DNA from: Bog-473 sp963836605
Lineage (GTDB): Bacteria > Actinomycetota > Acidimicrobiia > Acidimicrobiales > RAAP-2
Direction: 5' to 3'
DNA length: 64,000 nucleotides
Assembly (NCBI GenBank): GCA_963836605.1
Contig: CAWIKB010000009.1
Coordinates: forward strand, 434,001 to 498,000
The notes below the pieces were generated by a model, which had not been told where the DNA came from, did no database searches, and saw nothing but the letters and a program-made list of their open reading frames with translations. Below, piece by piece: positions 33,703-43,827 of the stretch. A program made the translations under genes and the position numbers. Each line of letters starts with the position of its first letter. Within the stretch, counting starts at the first letter, position 1.

Positions 33703-34545
33703 GTGCCGAGGTCCCGGCGGTCGCGCCGTACGTTGACGGTGATCGTGTTGGTGGTGGCCTCTCTGACCATCGTCTCCCTCGATCTCAACGGCCGCACCCA
33801 CAGCCTCACCTCGGGAGTCAAGTCCGTGGCCACGACGGTCTTCTCGCCCATCCGCGGCGCGGTGGTCGATCTCCTGAGCCCGATCGGCAATTTCTTCGCC
33901 GGCGCGCTGCACTACGGGTCACTGCAGTCGGAGAACGAGAAGCTCCAGGCCACCGTGGGCCAGCTCCGGGCCGAACAGACCGAGAAGGCCTTCGAGAACA
34001 CCCAGCTGCAGGAGCTCATGAAGCTGGAGAACCTCCCGTTCCTGCCGTCGCTGCCCACCGTCACCGCGCAGACCGTGAACCAGAACAGCTCGAACTTCAC
34101 CACCACCCTCACCATCGACAAGGGGCGCGACAGCGGCGTGCTCGTCGGCATGCCGGTGGTGGCCGCCGGCGGGCTGGTGGGGCAGGTCATCCAGTCCTTC
34201 CACAGTTCCTCGGTCGTCCAGCTGGTCACCGACGGCCAGTCCAAGGTGGGCGTCACCCTGGGCGCGGGGGCGAACGCGACGACCGGCACGGTCGACGGCC
34301 AGGGTCCCGAGAAGAGCATGACGCTCGACCTGGTGCCTCCCCTCTGGCCCGTGCACAAGGGGGAGACGGTGTACACCAGCTCGCTCGATGCCGCCGCCTA
34401 CCCGGCGGGCATCCCCGTGGCCACCATCACCTCGTTCCGCAACACGCCCGGGGCCATTCAGGAGACGATCACCGTGTCGCCCGAGGCGGACCTGAGCCGG
34501 CCGTTGGCCTACGTCGACGTGGTGCTCTGGGAGCCGCCGCCGTGA
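33703..34545 (+). CDS. mreC: Rod shape-determining protein MreC
   Basis: Bitopic membrane protein that links MreB and MreD to PBP2. One N-terminal membrane segment (TLTVIVLVVASLTIVSL, about 10-26), a coiled coil (SLQSENEKLQATVGQLRAEQ, about 72-100) and the periplasmic double beta-barrel (TIDKGRDSGVLVGMPVV near 139, QGPEKSMTLDLV near 204). 280 residues, GTG start. It overlaps mreD by four bases. Confidence 0.93.
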   Translation: MPRSRRSRRTLTVIVLVVASLTIVSLDLNGRTHSLTSGVKSVATTVFSPIRGAVVDLLSPIGNFFAGALHYGSLQSENEKLQATVGQLRAEQTEKAFENTQLQELMKLENLPFLPSLPTVTAQTVNQNSSNFTTTLTIDKGRDSGVLVGMPVVAAGGLVGQVIQSFHSSSVVQLVTDGQSKVGVTLGAGANATTGTVDGQGPEKSMTLDLVPPLWPVHKGETVYTSSLDAAAYPAGIPVATITSFRNTPGAIQETITVSPEADLSRPLAYVDVVLWEPPP

Positions 34546-35081
34546 CCCCGCGGGTGATCCTCCGCCTGGCCCTGGTCACCTTCATTCTCCTCCTGGTCCA
34601 GTCGACGCTGATGCTGTCGATCCGCGTCGGCGGCATCCACCCCGACCTCCTGTGGCTGCTGCCCATCACCGCCGCGTTGCTCGACGGCCCCGAGACGGGC
34701 GCCATTGTCGGGTTTTGGAGCGGGTTGGTGTTCGACCTGTTCCTGCCCACCCCGTTCGGCCTGTCCGCCCTGGTGGGGTGCATTGTCGGCTTCGCCGTCG
34801 GGATGGCGACCGGCACCATTGACGAGCGGGCGGGGTGGTTCACCCCCGTGGCCGCGGTAATTGGGAGCGTCGTAGCGGACATGCTGTTTGCCGTGCTCGG
34901 AGGCGTCCTCGGTCAACCCCAGATGGTGGAGATCAATTTCGTCGCCCTCTTCTTCGTCATCGCCGTCTCGAGCGCGATCGCCGTGATCCCGGTCAACGCG
35001 CTCGTCCGTTGGGCCCTCGTCCCCGGGGGGAATCGGCGATCGCTGGTGGCGGCCCAACCCACCGAGAGCCGGCTGTGGTGA
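34542..35081 (+). CDS. mreD: Rod shape-determining protein MreD
   Basis: Polytopic inner-membrane protein of the elongation complex, 179 residues with five or six hydrophobic segments (LALVTFILLLVQSTLMLSI near 8, LLWLLPITAALLDGPETG near 35, GCIVGFAVGMATG near 79). The HPDLLWLLPI and DLFLPTPFGLSAL segments are typical. GTG start inside the GTGA overlap with mreC. Its stop lies in a 23-bp tandem repeat. Confidence 0.9.
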   Translation: MTPRVILRLALVTFILLLVQSTLMLSIRVGGIHPDLLWLLPITAALLDGPETGAIVGFWSGLVFDLFLPTPFGLSALVGCIVGFAVGMATGTIDERAGWFTPVAAVIGSVVADMLFAVLGGVLGQPQMVEINFVALFFVIAVSSAIAVIPVNALVRWALVPGGNRRSLVAAQPTESRLW

Positions 35082-35129
35082 GCACCCAGAGGCGGCTGTG
35101 GTGAGCACCCAGAGGTGGCTGTGGTGAGC
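35071..35129. repeat. 23-bp tandem repeat spanning mreD stop and PBP2 start
   Basis: Units begin at 35071, 35094 and 35117 (two full copies and 13 bases of a third). Each contains GGCTGTGGTGAGC, so each carries a potential GTG start and a TGA in different frames. The first copy holds the mreD stop; the junction of the second and third holds the PBP2 start. Confidence 0.9.
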
Positions 35130-37472
35130 CGATCGTTGCGCCATCCCTTCCGCGGCGACCGCCGCTATCCGAAGCCGGCCCGGGCCGCTCGCCGCCGCCC
35201 CAAGCGCGCCTCGGCGCGCCAGCCGCGCATACGGCCCCGCAAGAACGTCTCGGTCGCCGGGCTGGTCGGTTCGCCCGAAGAGGAGACGTCCCGCCCCAGC
35301 CTCCGCCTGCGGGTGGTGGGGATCGCCGTCCTGGTGCTCTTCGGTGTGCTCGTGGTGCGCCTGTGGACCCTGCAGGTGATCGACGCCAAGTCCTATGCGG
35401 CCCAGGCCACGCGCAACCAGGTCCGCGTGGTCACGGTGGCGCCGCCCCGGGGCGAGATCGTGGACCGCAACGACACGGTGCTGGTCGGCAATATCCCCGA
35501 GCAGGAGATCCTGCTCTCCCGCGTCGCCGCCGCGCAGAACCCGGCCATCGTGGCCGAGGTGGCGGCCCTGGTCGGGCAGACGCCGGCCCAGGTGCAGGCC
35601 AGCGTCAACAACAACAAGTACAGCCCCTACGAACCGGTGCCGGTGGCCACGGGCGTCTCCGCCGCGACGGTGCAGTACCTCCAGGTCCACCAGTCGCAGT
35701 ACCCCGGCGTCTCGGTGCAGTCGGTCACCCAGCGCCAGTACCCCCAGGGCGGGACCACCGCCGCCCACGTGCTGGGGTACATCGGAGACATCACCGCCAA
35801 ATTCCTCGCCGCGCACAGCAGCGCCGGCTACTCCCAGGGCAGCCAGGTGGGGCAGTCCGGCATAGAGGCGCAGTACGAGCCCTATCTCAAGGGGGTCAAC
35901 GGGCGCCAGGTGATCGAGGTCAACGCCTCCGGGGAGCCGGCCGGCACCCTCTCGAGCACCGCACCCCAGACCGGCGACACCGTGGTGCTCAACATCGACA
36001 CGGGACTCCAGAAGACGGTCGAGGCCGACCTGGCGGGCCAGATCGCGTCGGACCGGGCATCGGTGGACAATCTCAACGGTAATCAGCACCCGCCGGCCAA
36101 GGGCGGCGCGGTGATCGTGATGAACCCCCAGAACGGCCAGATACTGGCCATGGCGTCCCAACCCACCTACGACCTCAACCAGTGGGTCGGGGGGATCTCC
36201 CAGGCCAACTTCACGGCCCTCCAGGCCAGCGGCGCCGAGAACAACGATGCCATTCAGGGCCTCTTCATCCCCGGGTCCACCTTCAAGCTGATCACCGCCA
36301 CGGCCGACCTGCAGAAGGGCGTCTACGACCCCAACCAGCTCTACCAGGACACGGGCAAGTTCGTGGTGAGCCCTTGCAGCGGGGCGGCCACCGCCTGCAC
36401 GTTCAACGACGACCAGGACAGCGGCGACGGCAGCGTCAACCTCTCCGACGCCCTCACCGTCTCGAGCGACTCCTACTTCTACAACTTGGGCGCCCTGTTC
36501 TGGGAGGGCCGCGCCAAGTACGGGAACAACGCCATTCAGGACGTGGCAACCCAGTACGGCGAGGGCCAGATCACCGGCATCGACCTTCCCAACGAGGTGC
36601 AGGGCCGGGTGGACAGCCAGACCGTCCGGGAGCAGCTCCACGCGCAGAGCCCCAAGGCCTTCCCCAACACCGGCTGGAACACGGGTGACAACATCGAGAT
36701 GGCCTTCGGCCAGGGTGGGACCGTCGTGACCCCCATTGAGCAGGCGGTGGCCTACGCCACCTTCGCCAATCAGGGGACCCGCTACGCGCCGCAGGTGGCC
36801 TCGGCCATCGTCGACCCGGTCACGGGCAGGGTGGTCAAGCAGTTCACCCCAGTGGTCACGGGGCACGTCAGCCTGCCCCCCTCGATCTACCAGCCCATAC
36901 TGCAAGGGCTCGAGGGCGTGATCACCTCGGGGACGGCCAAACAGGATTTCCTCGGCTTCCCCTCCAACTTCGTCCTGGCCGGCAAGACCGGGACGGCGAC
37001 CGAACCGGGGCAAATGGGGCCGGGGGGCCTGCAGGGCGAGCCCACCAGCTGGTTCGTCGCCTTCGGGCCCCAGCCGACGCCCACCTACCTGGTGCTCGCC
37101 GTCATCGACCAGGGCGGGTACGGGGCCGCGGCCGCCGCACCCCTGGTCCGCAACGTCTTCAACTACCTGCTGACCAACCCGATCGGCGGGGTGAAGATCC
37201 CCACGGGCACCCACCCGTCCAAGACCAAGGCCCCCTCGTCCCACACGGCCCTCACCACGCCTCCCTCGACCACGACCACGGTGGCCACGCCGACCACGGC
37301 CGGGAACACGGGCACCCCGACCACGGCCGGGACACCCACCACGTCGGGCAACACGGGGACGGCCGGGAACACGGGCACCACCCCGACCACGGCCGTCACC
37401 CCCACCACGGCGGGCAACACGGGGACGTCGGGCAACACGGGGACTGCGGGCACCCTGCCACCGGGCGCGTAG
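35115..37472 (+). CDS. mrdA: Penicillin-binding protein 2 (elongation transpeptidase)
   Basis: Class B PBP that cross-links lateral peptidoglycan. 785 residues: a basic cytoplasmic tail, one membrane segment (VVGIAVLVLFGVLVVRLWTL, about 65-84), the dimerisation domain (PPRGEIVDRNDTVL near 111), and the transpeptidase with the active Ser in GSTFKLIT near 391, SxN-type SSDSYFYN near 452 and KTGTATE near 623. The last 90 residues are Thr/Ala/Gly/Asn-rich TTAGNTGTP-like repeats, probably a wall-spanning or disordered tail. Start GTG at 35115; 35121 and 35124 are possible because of the repeat. Confidence 0.93.
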   Translation: MAVVSRSLRHPFRGDRRYPKPARAARRRPKRASARQPRIRPRKNVSVAGLVGSPEEETSRPSLRLRVVGIAVLVLFGVLVVRLWTLQVIDAKSYAAQATRNQVRVVTVAPPRGEIVDRNDTVLVGNIPEQEILLSRVAAAQNPAIVAEVAALVGQTPAQVQASVNNNKYSPYEPVPVATGVSAATVQYLQVHQSQYPGVSVQSVTQRQYPQGGTTAAHVLGYIGDITAKFLAAHSSAGYSQGSQVGQSGIEAQYEPYLKGVNGRQVIEVNASGEPAGTLSSTAPQTGDTVVLNIDTGLQKTVEADLAGQIASDRASVDNLNGNQHPPAKGGAVIVMNPQNGQILAMASQPTYDLNQWVGGISQANFTALQASGAENNDAIQGLFIPGSTFKLITATADLQKGVYDPNQLYQDTGKFVVSPCSGAATACTFNDDQDSGDGSVNLSDALTVSSDSYFYNLGALFWEGRAKYGNNAIQDVATQYGEGQITGIDLPNEVQGRVDSQTVREQLHAQSPKAFPNTGWNTGDNIEMAFGQGGTVVTPIEQAVAYATFANQGTRYAPQVASAIVDPVTGRVVKQFTPVVTGHVSLPPSIYQPILQGLEGVITSGTAKQDFLGFPSNFVLAGKTGTATEPGQMGPGGLQGEPTSWFVAFGPQPTPTYLVLAVIDQGGYGAAAAAPLVRNVFNYLLTNPIGGVKIPTGTHPSKTKAPSSHTALTTPPSTTTTVATPTTAGNTGTPTTAGTPTTSGNTGTAGNTGTTPTTAVTPTTAGNTGTSGNTGTAGTLPPGA

Positions 37473-37481
37473 CGGGTCCCG

Positions 37482-37487
37482 TAGGGT
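37482..37487 (+). promoter_or_regulatory. -10 hexamer TAGGGT, leaderless radical-SAM gene
   Basis: TAGGGT lies 9 bases before ATG at 37497. Confidence 0.5.
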
Positions 37488-37496
37488 GGGGCCGCG

Positions 37497-39458
<1,962 letters not shown>

Positions 39459-40217
39459 GTGGACGGGCAGCGCAGGGTCCGGTTCCGCTTCTCCAAGCAC
39501 GGGAAGATCCGCTTCACCAGCCATCGTGACGTGGCCCGGATGTGGGAGCGGGCCCTGCGGCGGAGCCGGGTACCGGTGGCGCTTTCCCAGGGCTTCTCGC
39601 CCCACCCCCTGCTGAGCTTCGGCCTGGCCCTCCCGACCGGGTGTGAGTCCGAGGGCGAGTACCTCGACGCCCGCCTGGAGGAGGCCCGGCCCGGGGACGT
39701 GGCGGTGCCCGAACTGCCCGTTCTCCTGACCTCGTTGCTGCCCGACGGCATGGCCGTGCGGGCGGCGGGGGCCATCGGCATGGCGGAGGGTTCGCTCCAA
39801 CAAGAGGTAGCATCCTGTACTTGGGAGCTGGAGGTGCTCGGAGTGATCGGTGAGGAGTTGCAGGAGCGTGTGGCGCGAGCGCTCGCAGCTTCCAGCCTCA
39901 CAGTCCGACGGGAGCGGAAGGGTCGTCAGACCGAAGACGACGTCCGTCCAGCCGTACGGCAGCTTGCCCTGACCGGTGAAGACACTCTTGAACAGGGGGA
40001 ATACCCTATCGGTCGCCTTCGGGCCGAACTGGCCACGCATCCGCGTGGGGTTCGACCCGGCGACTTGTGCTCAGCGCTCGGCGCCGACGTCGTGTTGGCG
40101 CGAGCGTGCAGAACGCATCAGTGGATCGAGCGCGACGGCGCACGGTACGAGCCGCTTTCGGTGAGCGAGCCCGGGACCGACCCCGTCGTGGAACACGCCC
40201 CCGGGCGTGCCTCATGA
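39459..40217 (+). CDS. TIGR03936 radical-SAM-associated protein (DUF2344)
   Basis: 252 residues, directly abutting the radical SAM gene (TGA then GTG). VRFRFSKHGKIRFTSHRDVA and ERALRRSRVPVALSQGFSPH are the family's opening. In many bacteria it is fused to the C-terminus of the radical SAM protein, so the two work together, possibly in rRNA or tRNA modification given the ribosomal neighbours. The last 60 residues are more variable. Confidence 0.88.
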   Translation: MDGQRRVRFRFSKHGKIRFTSHRDVARMWERALRRSRVPVALSQGFSPHPLLSFGLALPTGCESEGEYLDARLEEARPGDVAVPELPVLLTSLLPDGMAVRAAGAIGMAEGSLQQEVASCTWELEVLGVIGEELQERVARALAASSLTVRRERKGRQTEDDVRPAVRQLALTGEDTLEQGEYPIGRLRAELATHPRGVRPGDLCSALGADVVLARACRTHQWIERDGARYEPLSVSEPGTDPVVEHAPGRAS

Positions 40218-40404
40218 ACGACGCAAGGAGGGCTTTCCCTCATGTCCGAGTCAGAAATCAGCCAGACCCACGAGGGTCACGTGACGGGAGTCCCCGAGGG
40301 CACTAGCCCACCGGCGGACCCGCCGGACCCGCCGGACCCAGCCGCGGCAAAAGACGCGGCCAAAGATCGGGGACACCAGACCGGCTCCCGCCGCGCCGCC
40401 GCCT

Positions 40405-41922
40405 GTGCCCCCACTCGCCGTGGTGGCGCCCCGGGCGCCCGCGGCCGAGCCGGCCCGGGCCAAGACGGGCACCCAGGCGCCCCCCTCCGCTCCGGCAGTC
40501 GGGAGCGGGCCCGAGGGCAATTCCGGGTCCCCGTCCGCTGCTCGAGGAGTCCCGGGAGAGCGCCCGGCGGATGGGGAAGACGCCCCGGGCGGTCGTCGCT
40601 CCCGCGGTCGCCGCCGTTCGGGGCGGGACCGCAAGGGCAAGCAGGTCGGGCGGTACCTGGTCTGCGTGCACGTGCAACCGGGCATGACCCAGATCGCCAT
40701 GCTCGAGGGCCGCTCCCTGGTGGAGCACTACGTCTCGCGGGCGTCGGACGACACCAGCCAGATCGACGGCAACGTCTACCGGGGCCGGGTGCAGAACGTC
40801 CTGCCCGGCATGGAGGCGGCGTTCATCGACATCGGCATACCCAAGAACGCCGTGCTGTACCGGGGTGACGTGCGCTACGACCGTGACGACATAGAGGGCG
40901 GCAGCTCGAAGTCCGCCCAGCCCCGGATCGAGGACGTCCTCAAGGCGGGGCAGACGATTCTGTGCCAGGTGACCAAGAATCCCATCGGGGCCAAGGGCGC
41001 CCGGCTGACCCAGGAGGTCTCCCTGCCGGGTCGCTTCGCGGTGCTGGTGCCCAACAGCTCCGCCTTCGGCATCTCCAAGCGCCTGGGGGACAACGAACGC
41101 CGCCGGCTACGCCGCATCATCGACGAGGTGAAGCCGCCCGGGCACGGCCTCATCGTGCGGACGGCGGCCGAAGGGGCGTCAGCCGACGAGCTGCGGCGCG
41201 ACATCACCACGCTGCTCGAGCAGTGGGACAGCATCGAGGCGGTGGCCGGCACGTCCGATGCCCCGGGCCTGCTGTACCGGGAGCCCGAGCTGTCGGTGCG
41301 GATCCTGCGCGAGGAGCTCAATGCCGAGTACCGGGGCGTGGTCATTGACGATCTCGCCCTCTTCGAGCAGGTACGCGACTACGTGCGGGCCGTGAGCCCC
41401 GAGCTCTCGGACCGGGTGGAGTACTACGACCCCGACGTGGAGGGCCTCCCGATCTTCGAGCGCTACCACGTGCACGAACAGCTCCACAAGGCGCTCGACC
41501 GCAAGGTCTGGCTGCCCTCGGGAGGCTCGCTCATCATCGAGCGGACCGAGGCGTTGACGGTGATCGACGTCAACACCGGGAAGAACGTGGGCAAGACCAA
41601 TCTGGAGGAGACGGTCTACCGCAACAACCTCGAAGCAGCCGAGGAGGTGGCCCGCCAGCTTCGGCTGCGGGACATCGGGGGCATCATCGTCATCGACTTC
41701 ATCGACATGGAGATCAGGGAGAACCGGGACAAGGTGGCGGCGGCCTTGCGCAACGCCCTGGCCCGGGACAAGACCCGGACCCAGGTCTTCGACATCTCCG
41801 AGCTGGGTCTGGTCGAGATGACGCGCAAGCGCATCTCAGAGGGGCTTTTGGAGACGTTGTCCACCGAATGCGCCGTCTGTAACGGCCGGGGCGTGACCCT
41901 GGACGACTCCGTTCTGCGGTAG
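40405..41922 (+). CDS. rng: Ribonuclease E/G
   Basis: Single-strand endoribonuclease for rRNA and mRNA processing. Conserved parts: GNVYRGRVQNVLPGMEAAFI (S1 domain) with DIGIPKNAVLY following, near 120-150, LIIERTEALTVIDVNTGKN near 375 with metal Asp residues, IDFIDM near 432 and CAVCNGRG near 491 (zinc link). GTG at 40405 gives 505 residues, with no Shine-Dalgarno. A better start is ATG at 40242 with AAGGAGG upstream, but it is in another frame. A frame change near 40368-40372 (GGGG) would join the two and add about 55 acidic, Pro-rich residues. A one-base sequence error is the likely cause. Confidence 0.9.
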   Translation: MPPLAVVAPRAPAAEPARAKTGTQAPPSAPAVGSGPEGNSGSPSAARGVPGERPADGEDAPGGRRSRGRRRSGRDRKGKQVGRYLVCVHVQPGMTQIAMLEGRSLVEHYVSRASDDTSQIDGNVYRGRVQNVLPGMEAAFIDIGIPKNAVLYRGDVRYDRDDIEGGSSKSAQPRIEDVLKAGQTILCQVTKNPIGAKGARLTQEVSLPGRFAVLVPNSSAFGISKRLGDNERRRLRRIIDEVKPPGHGLIVRTAAEGASADELRRDITTLLEQWDSIEAVAGTSDAPGLLYREPELSVRILREELNAEYRGVVIDDLALFEQVRDYVRAVSPELSDRVEYYDPDVEGLPIFERYHVHEQLHKALDRKVWLPSGGSLIIERTEALTVIDVNTGKNVGKTNLEETVYRNNLEAAEEVARQLRLRDIGGIIVIDFIDMEIRENRDKVAAALRNALARDKTRTQVFDISELGLVEMTRKRISEGLLETLSTECAVCNGRGVTLDDSVLR

Positions 41923-41925
41923 GCT
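41920..41925 (+). promoter_or_regulatory. -10 hexamer TAGGCT, leaderless rplU
   Basis: TAGGCT overlaps the RNase stop region and lies 9 bases before ATG at 41935. Confidence 0.5.
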
Positions 41926-41934
41926 CTCGCCCTC

Positions 41935-42249
41935 ATGTACGCAGTCATCAGAAGCGGTGGAAAGCAGGAACGGGTCGCCGAGGGGCAGCGCCTGCGCGTC
42001 GAGCTCCTGGGCCAACCTGTCGGCGCCGAGGTCTCCCTGGAGCCCGTGCTGGTCGTGGACGGCACCACGGTGCTCGCCACCCCGGCCCAGCTGGCCGGCG
42101 CATCGGTCACCGGCAAGGTCGTGGGCGAGGAAAAAGGGCCCAAGATCAACGCCATGACCTACAAGAACAAGTCCAACCAGCGCCGCCGGTGGGGCCACCG
42201 CCAGCACTACGCCACGCTGGAGATCACCGCCATCACGGCCGCCGGTTGA
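41935..42249 (+). CDS. rplU: 50S ribosomal protein L21
   Basis: 104 residues, normal. MYAVIRSGGKQERVAEGQRL at the start and YKNKSNQRRRWGHRQHYATL in the C-terminal half match L21. Paired with rpmA as in nearly all bacteria. Confidence 0.97.
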   Translation: MYAVIRSGGKQERVAEGQRLRVELLGQPVGAEVSLEPVLVVDGTTVLATPAQLAGASVTGKVVGEEKGPKINAMTYKNKSNQRRRWGHRQHYATLEITAITAAG

Positions 42250-42284
42250 CGGCCGCCTGACCGCGAGAGGCTCGAGGAGAAGAC

Positions 42285-42536
42285 ATGTCAAAGACCAAGG
42301 GCGGCGGTTCGACCCGCAACGGGCGCGACTCCAATGCGCAGCGCCTCGGCGTCAAGGAATTCGACGGGACCACGGTGACCGCGGGCTCCATCATCGTGCG
42401 CCAGCGGGGCACCAAGTTCTTCCCCGGCCAGAACGTGGGCCGGGGCGGCGACGACACCCTCTTCGCCACGGCCGACGGTGTGGTCAAGTTCGGCGCCCGC
42501 CGCGGCCGCAAGCACGTCGACGTTCTGACCGGTTAG
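42285..42536 (+). CDS. rpmA: 50S ribosomal protein L27
   Basis: 83 residues. The GGGSTRNGRDSNAQRLGVKE opening and VRQRGTKFFPGQNVGRGGDD fit L27. GAGGAG precedes the ATG. No N-terminal cleavable extension of the Firmicutes type. Its stop overlaps the stop of the convergent glyoxalase gene by 4 bases. Confidence 0.97.
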   Translation: MSKTKGGGSTRNGRDSNAQRLGVKEFDGTTVTAGSIIVRQRGTKFFPGQNVGRGGDDTLFATADGVVKFGARRGRKHVDVLTG

Positions 42537-42943
42537 TCCTTCCGGCGCGCCCTGGCGCTGGTCGCTGAGCGCGTTGCGCTGATGCAGTCGCGCTGGTGGA
42601 GTTCGATGGTATTGCCCCACGGGTCGTTCAGGAACGCCTGGAGACGGCCCGGGCTGCCCGAAGACGGATCGCTCACCGTGATGCCCTGGGACCGCAGGTC
42701 TGCGACCACGCCGCCCAGATCGTCGTAGAGCAGGGCGAAGTGCTGGCCCATGCTGGTCGGTGCGGGGAGCTGAATGAGGTGGACCTGCTGGTCCCCGGCA
42801 TCGAGCCAGGCTCCGTCGATGCCGAAATCGGGGCGATCGCCGCGTTGGTGCAGACCGAGGACATCCGTGTAGAAGGCGATGGCCGCCGGCACGTCGGTGA
42901 CGTTGAGGGCGACGTGGTCGATGCCTCGGGGCGCCGTCGTCAT
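42533..42943 (-). CDS. Glyoxalase/VOC-fold protein
   Basis: 136 residues with two beta-alpha-beta-beta-beta modules: GIDHVALNVTDVPAAIAFYT (metal His near 9) and QHFALLYDDLGGVVADL, ending DPWGNTIELHQ with the metal Glu near 116. May be a lyase, dioxygenase or binding protein. The start overlaps the PNP stop (ATGA), so the two are coupled. Confidence 0.85.
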   Translation of the reverse strand: MTTAPRGIDHVALNVTDVPAAIAFYTDVLGLHQRGDRPDFGIDGAWLDAGDQQVHLIQLPAPTSMGQHFALLYDDLGGVVADLRSQGITVSDPSSGSPGRLQAFLNDPWGNTIELHQRDCISATRSATSARARRKD

Positions 42944-43725
42944 GGCAGTGACCCTACGACGTGGCGGACGATGGCGGCCACGGTGGGCGCGGCTTCGGCC
43001 CCGACCTGGCCGATGGCGGCCGCGCTGCCGGCCGCCGTGTTGGTCACCACGGCCAGGCCCAGCACGTCCGCCCCGGCCTGCCGGGCGGCGATGGTCTCGA
43101 TGGCCATCGACATGCCCACCACGTCGGCCCCCAGCTGGCGCAGCATGGCCACCTCGGCTGCGGTCTCGAATTGGGGCCCGAGCACCTGGGCGTAGACCCC
43201 TTGGGCCGGGGCGGGGACGCCGGGGGTGGCCAGGGCCAACTCCCGCAGCCCGGGTGCGTAGGCATCCACCATCTCGACGAATTGCGGTCCGCGGAGGGGG
43301 GAGTGCCCGGTCAGGTTGATCTGGTCGGTGACGGCCATGACCGAACCCGTGCCCAGGTCTTCCCGGATGCCCCCGGCGGCGGCCGTGAGGAGGACGGTGG
43401 AGCACCCGGCGGCGATGCCCGTGCGCAACGGGTGGACCACCTCGGTCACCTCGATGCCCTCGTAGAGGTGGCACCGCCCGCCGAAGACCAGGACCATCTT
43501 CTCGCCGATGGGCACGGACCAGGCCTCGGCGTGGTGGCCGGTGGCGGTGTAGCGGGGGAAGAACGGGAGGGTGGCCAGCGGGAGTGAGGGACCCACGGCC
43601 CCGAGGAGCTCCGCCGCCCCGGCCAGCCCGGTGCCCAGGATCACCAGGACGTCGTGATGGTCGACGCCGGTGCGCCGGGCCAGCTCGCGAGCGGTACGGA
43701 CGGGTCGATCGCCCAGTGCCTCCAT
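42940..43725 (-). CDS. Purine nucleoside phosphorylase / MTA phosphorylase family
   Basis: Phosphorolysis of purine nucleosides in the cytoplasm; 261 residues. Phosphate and base motifs: ILGTGLAGAAE near 29, GGRCHLYEG near 80, LTAAAGGI near 111 (family TNAAGG), QVLGPQFETAAE near 178 and GMSMAIETIAA near 203. ATG at 43725 has GGAGG five bases upstream; GTG at 43776 is a longer option. It sits close to an MTA deaminase-like gene, which suggests methylthio-purine or general purine salvage. Confidence 0.88.
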   Translation of the reverse strand: MEALGDRPVRTARELARRTGVDHHDVLVILGTGLAGAAELLGAVGPSLPLATLPFFPRYTATGHHAEAWSVPIGEKMVLVFGGRCHLYEGIEVTEVVHPLRTGIAAGCSTVLLTAAAGGIREDLGTGSVMAVTDQINLTGHSPLRGPQFVEMVDAYAPGLRELALATPGVPAPAQGVYAQVLGPQFETAAEVAMLRQLGADVVGMSMAIETIAARQAGADVLGLAVVTNTAAGSAAAIGQVGAEAAPTVAAIVRHVVGSLP

Positions 43726-43811
43726 CACACCCTCCCCGGGGGGGGACCGGCGGCTTGGGCCGACAGAGGAAGTCACGGAGGCACCCTACGGGGTGACCGT
43801 CACCCGCCGCG

Positions 43812-43817
43812 TAACAT
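43812..43817 (+). promoter_or_regulatory. -10 hexamer TAACAT, leaderless amine oxidase
   Basis: TAACAT lies 10 bases before ATG at 43828. Confidence 0.4.
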
Positions 43818-43827
43818 CGAGCCCGAC

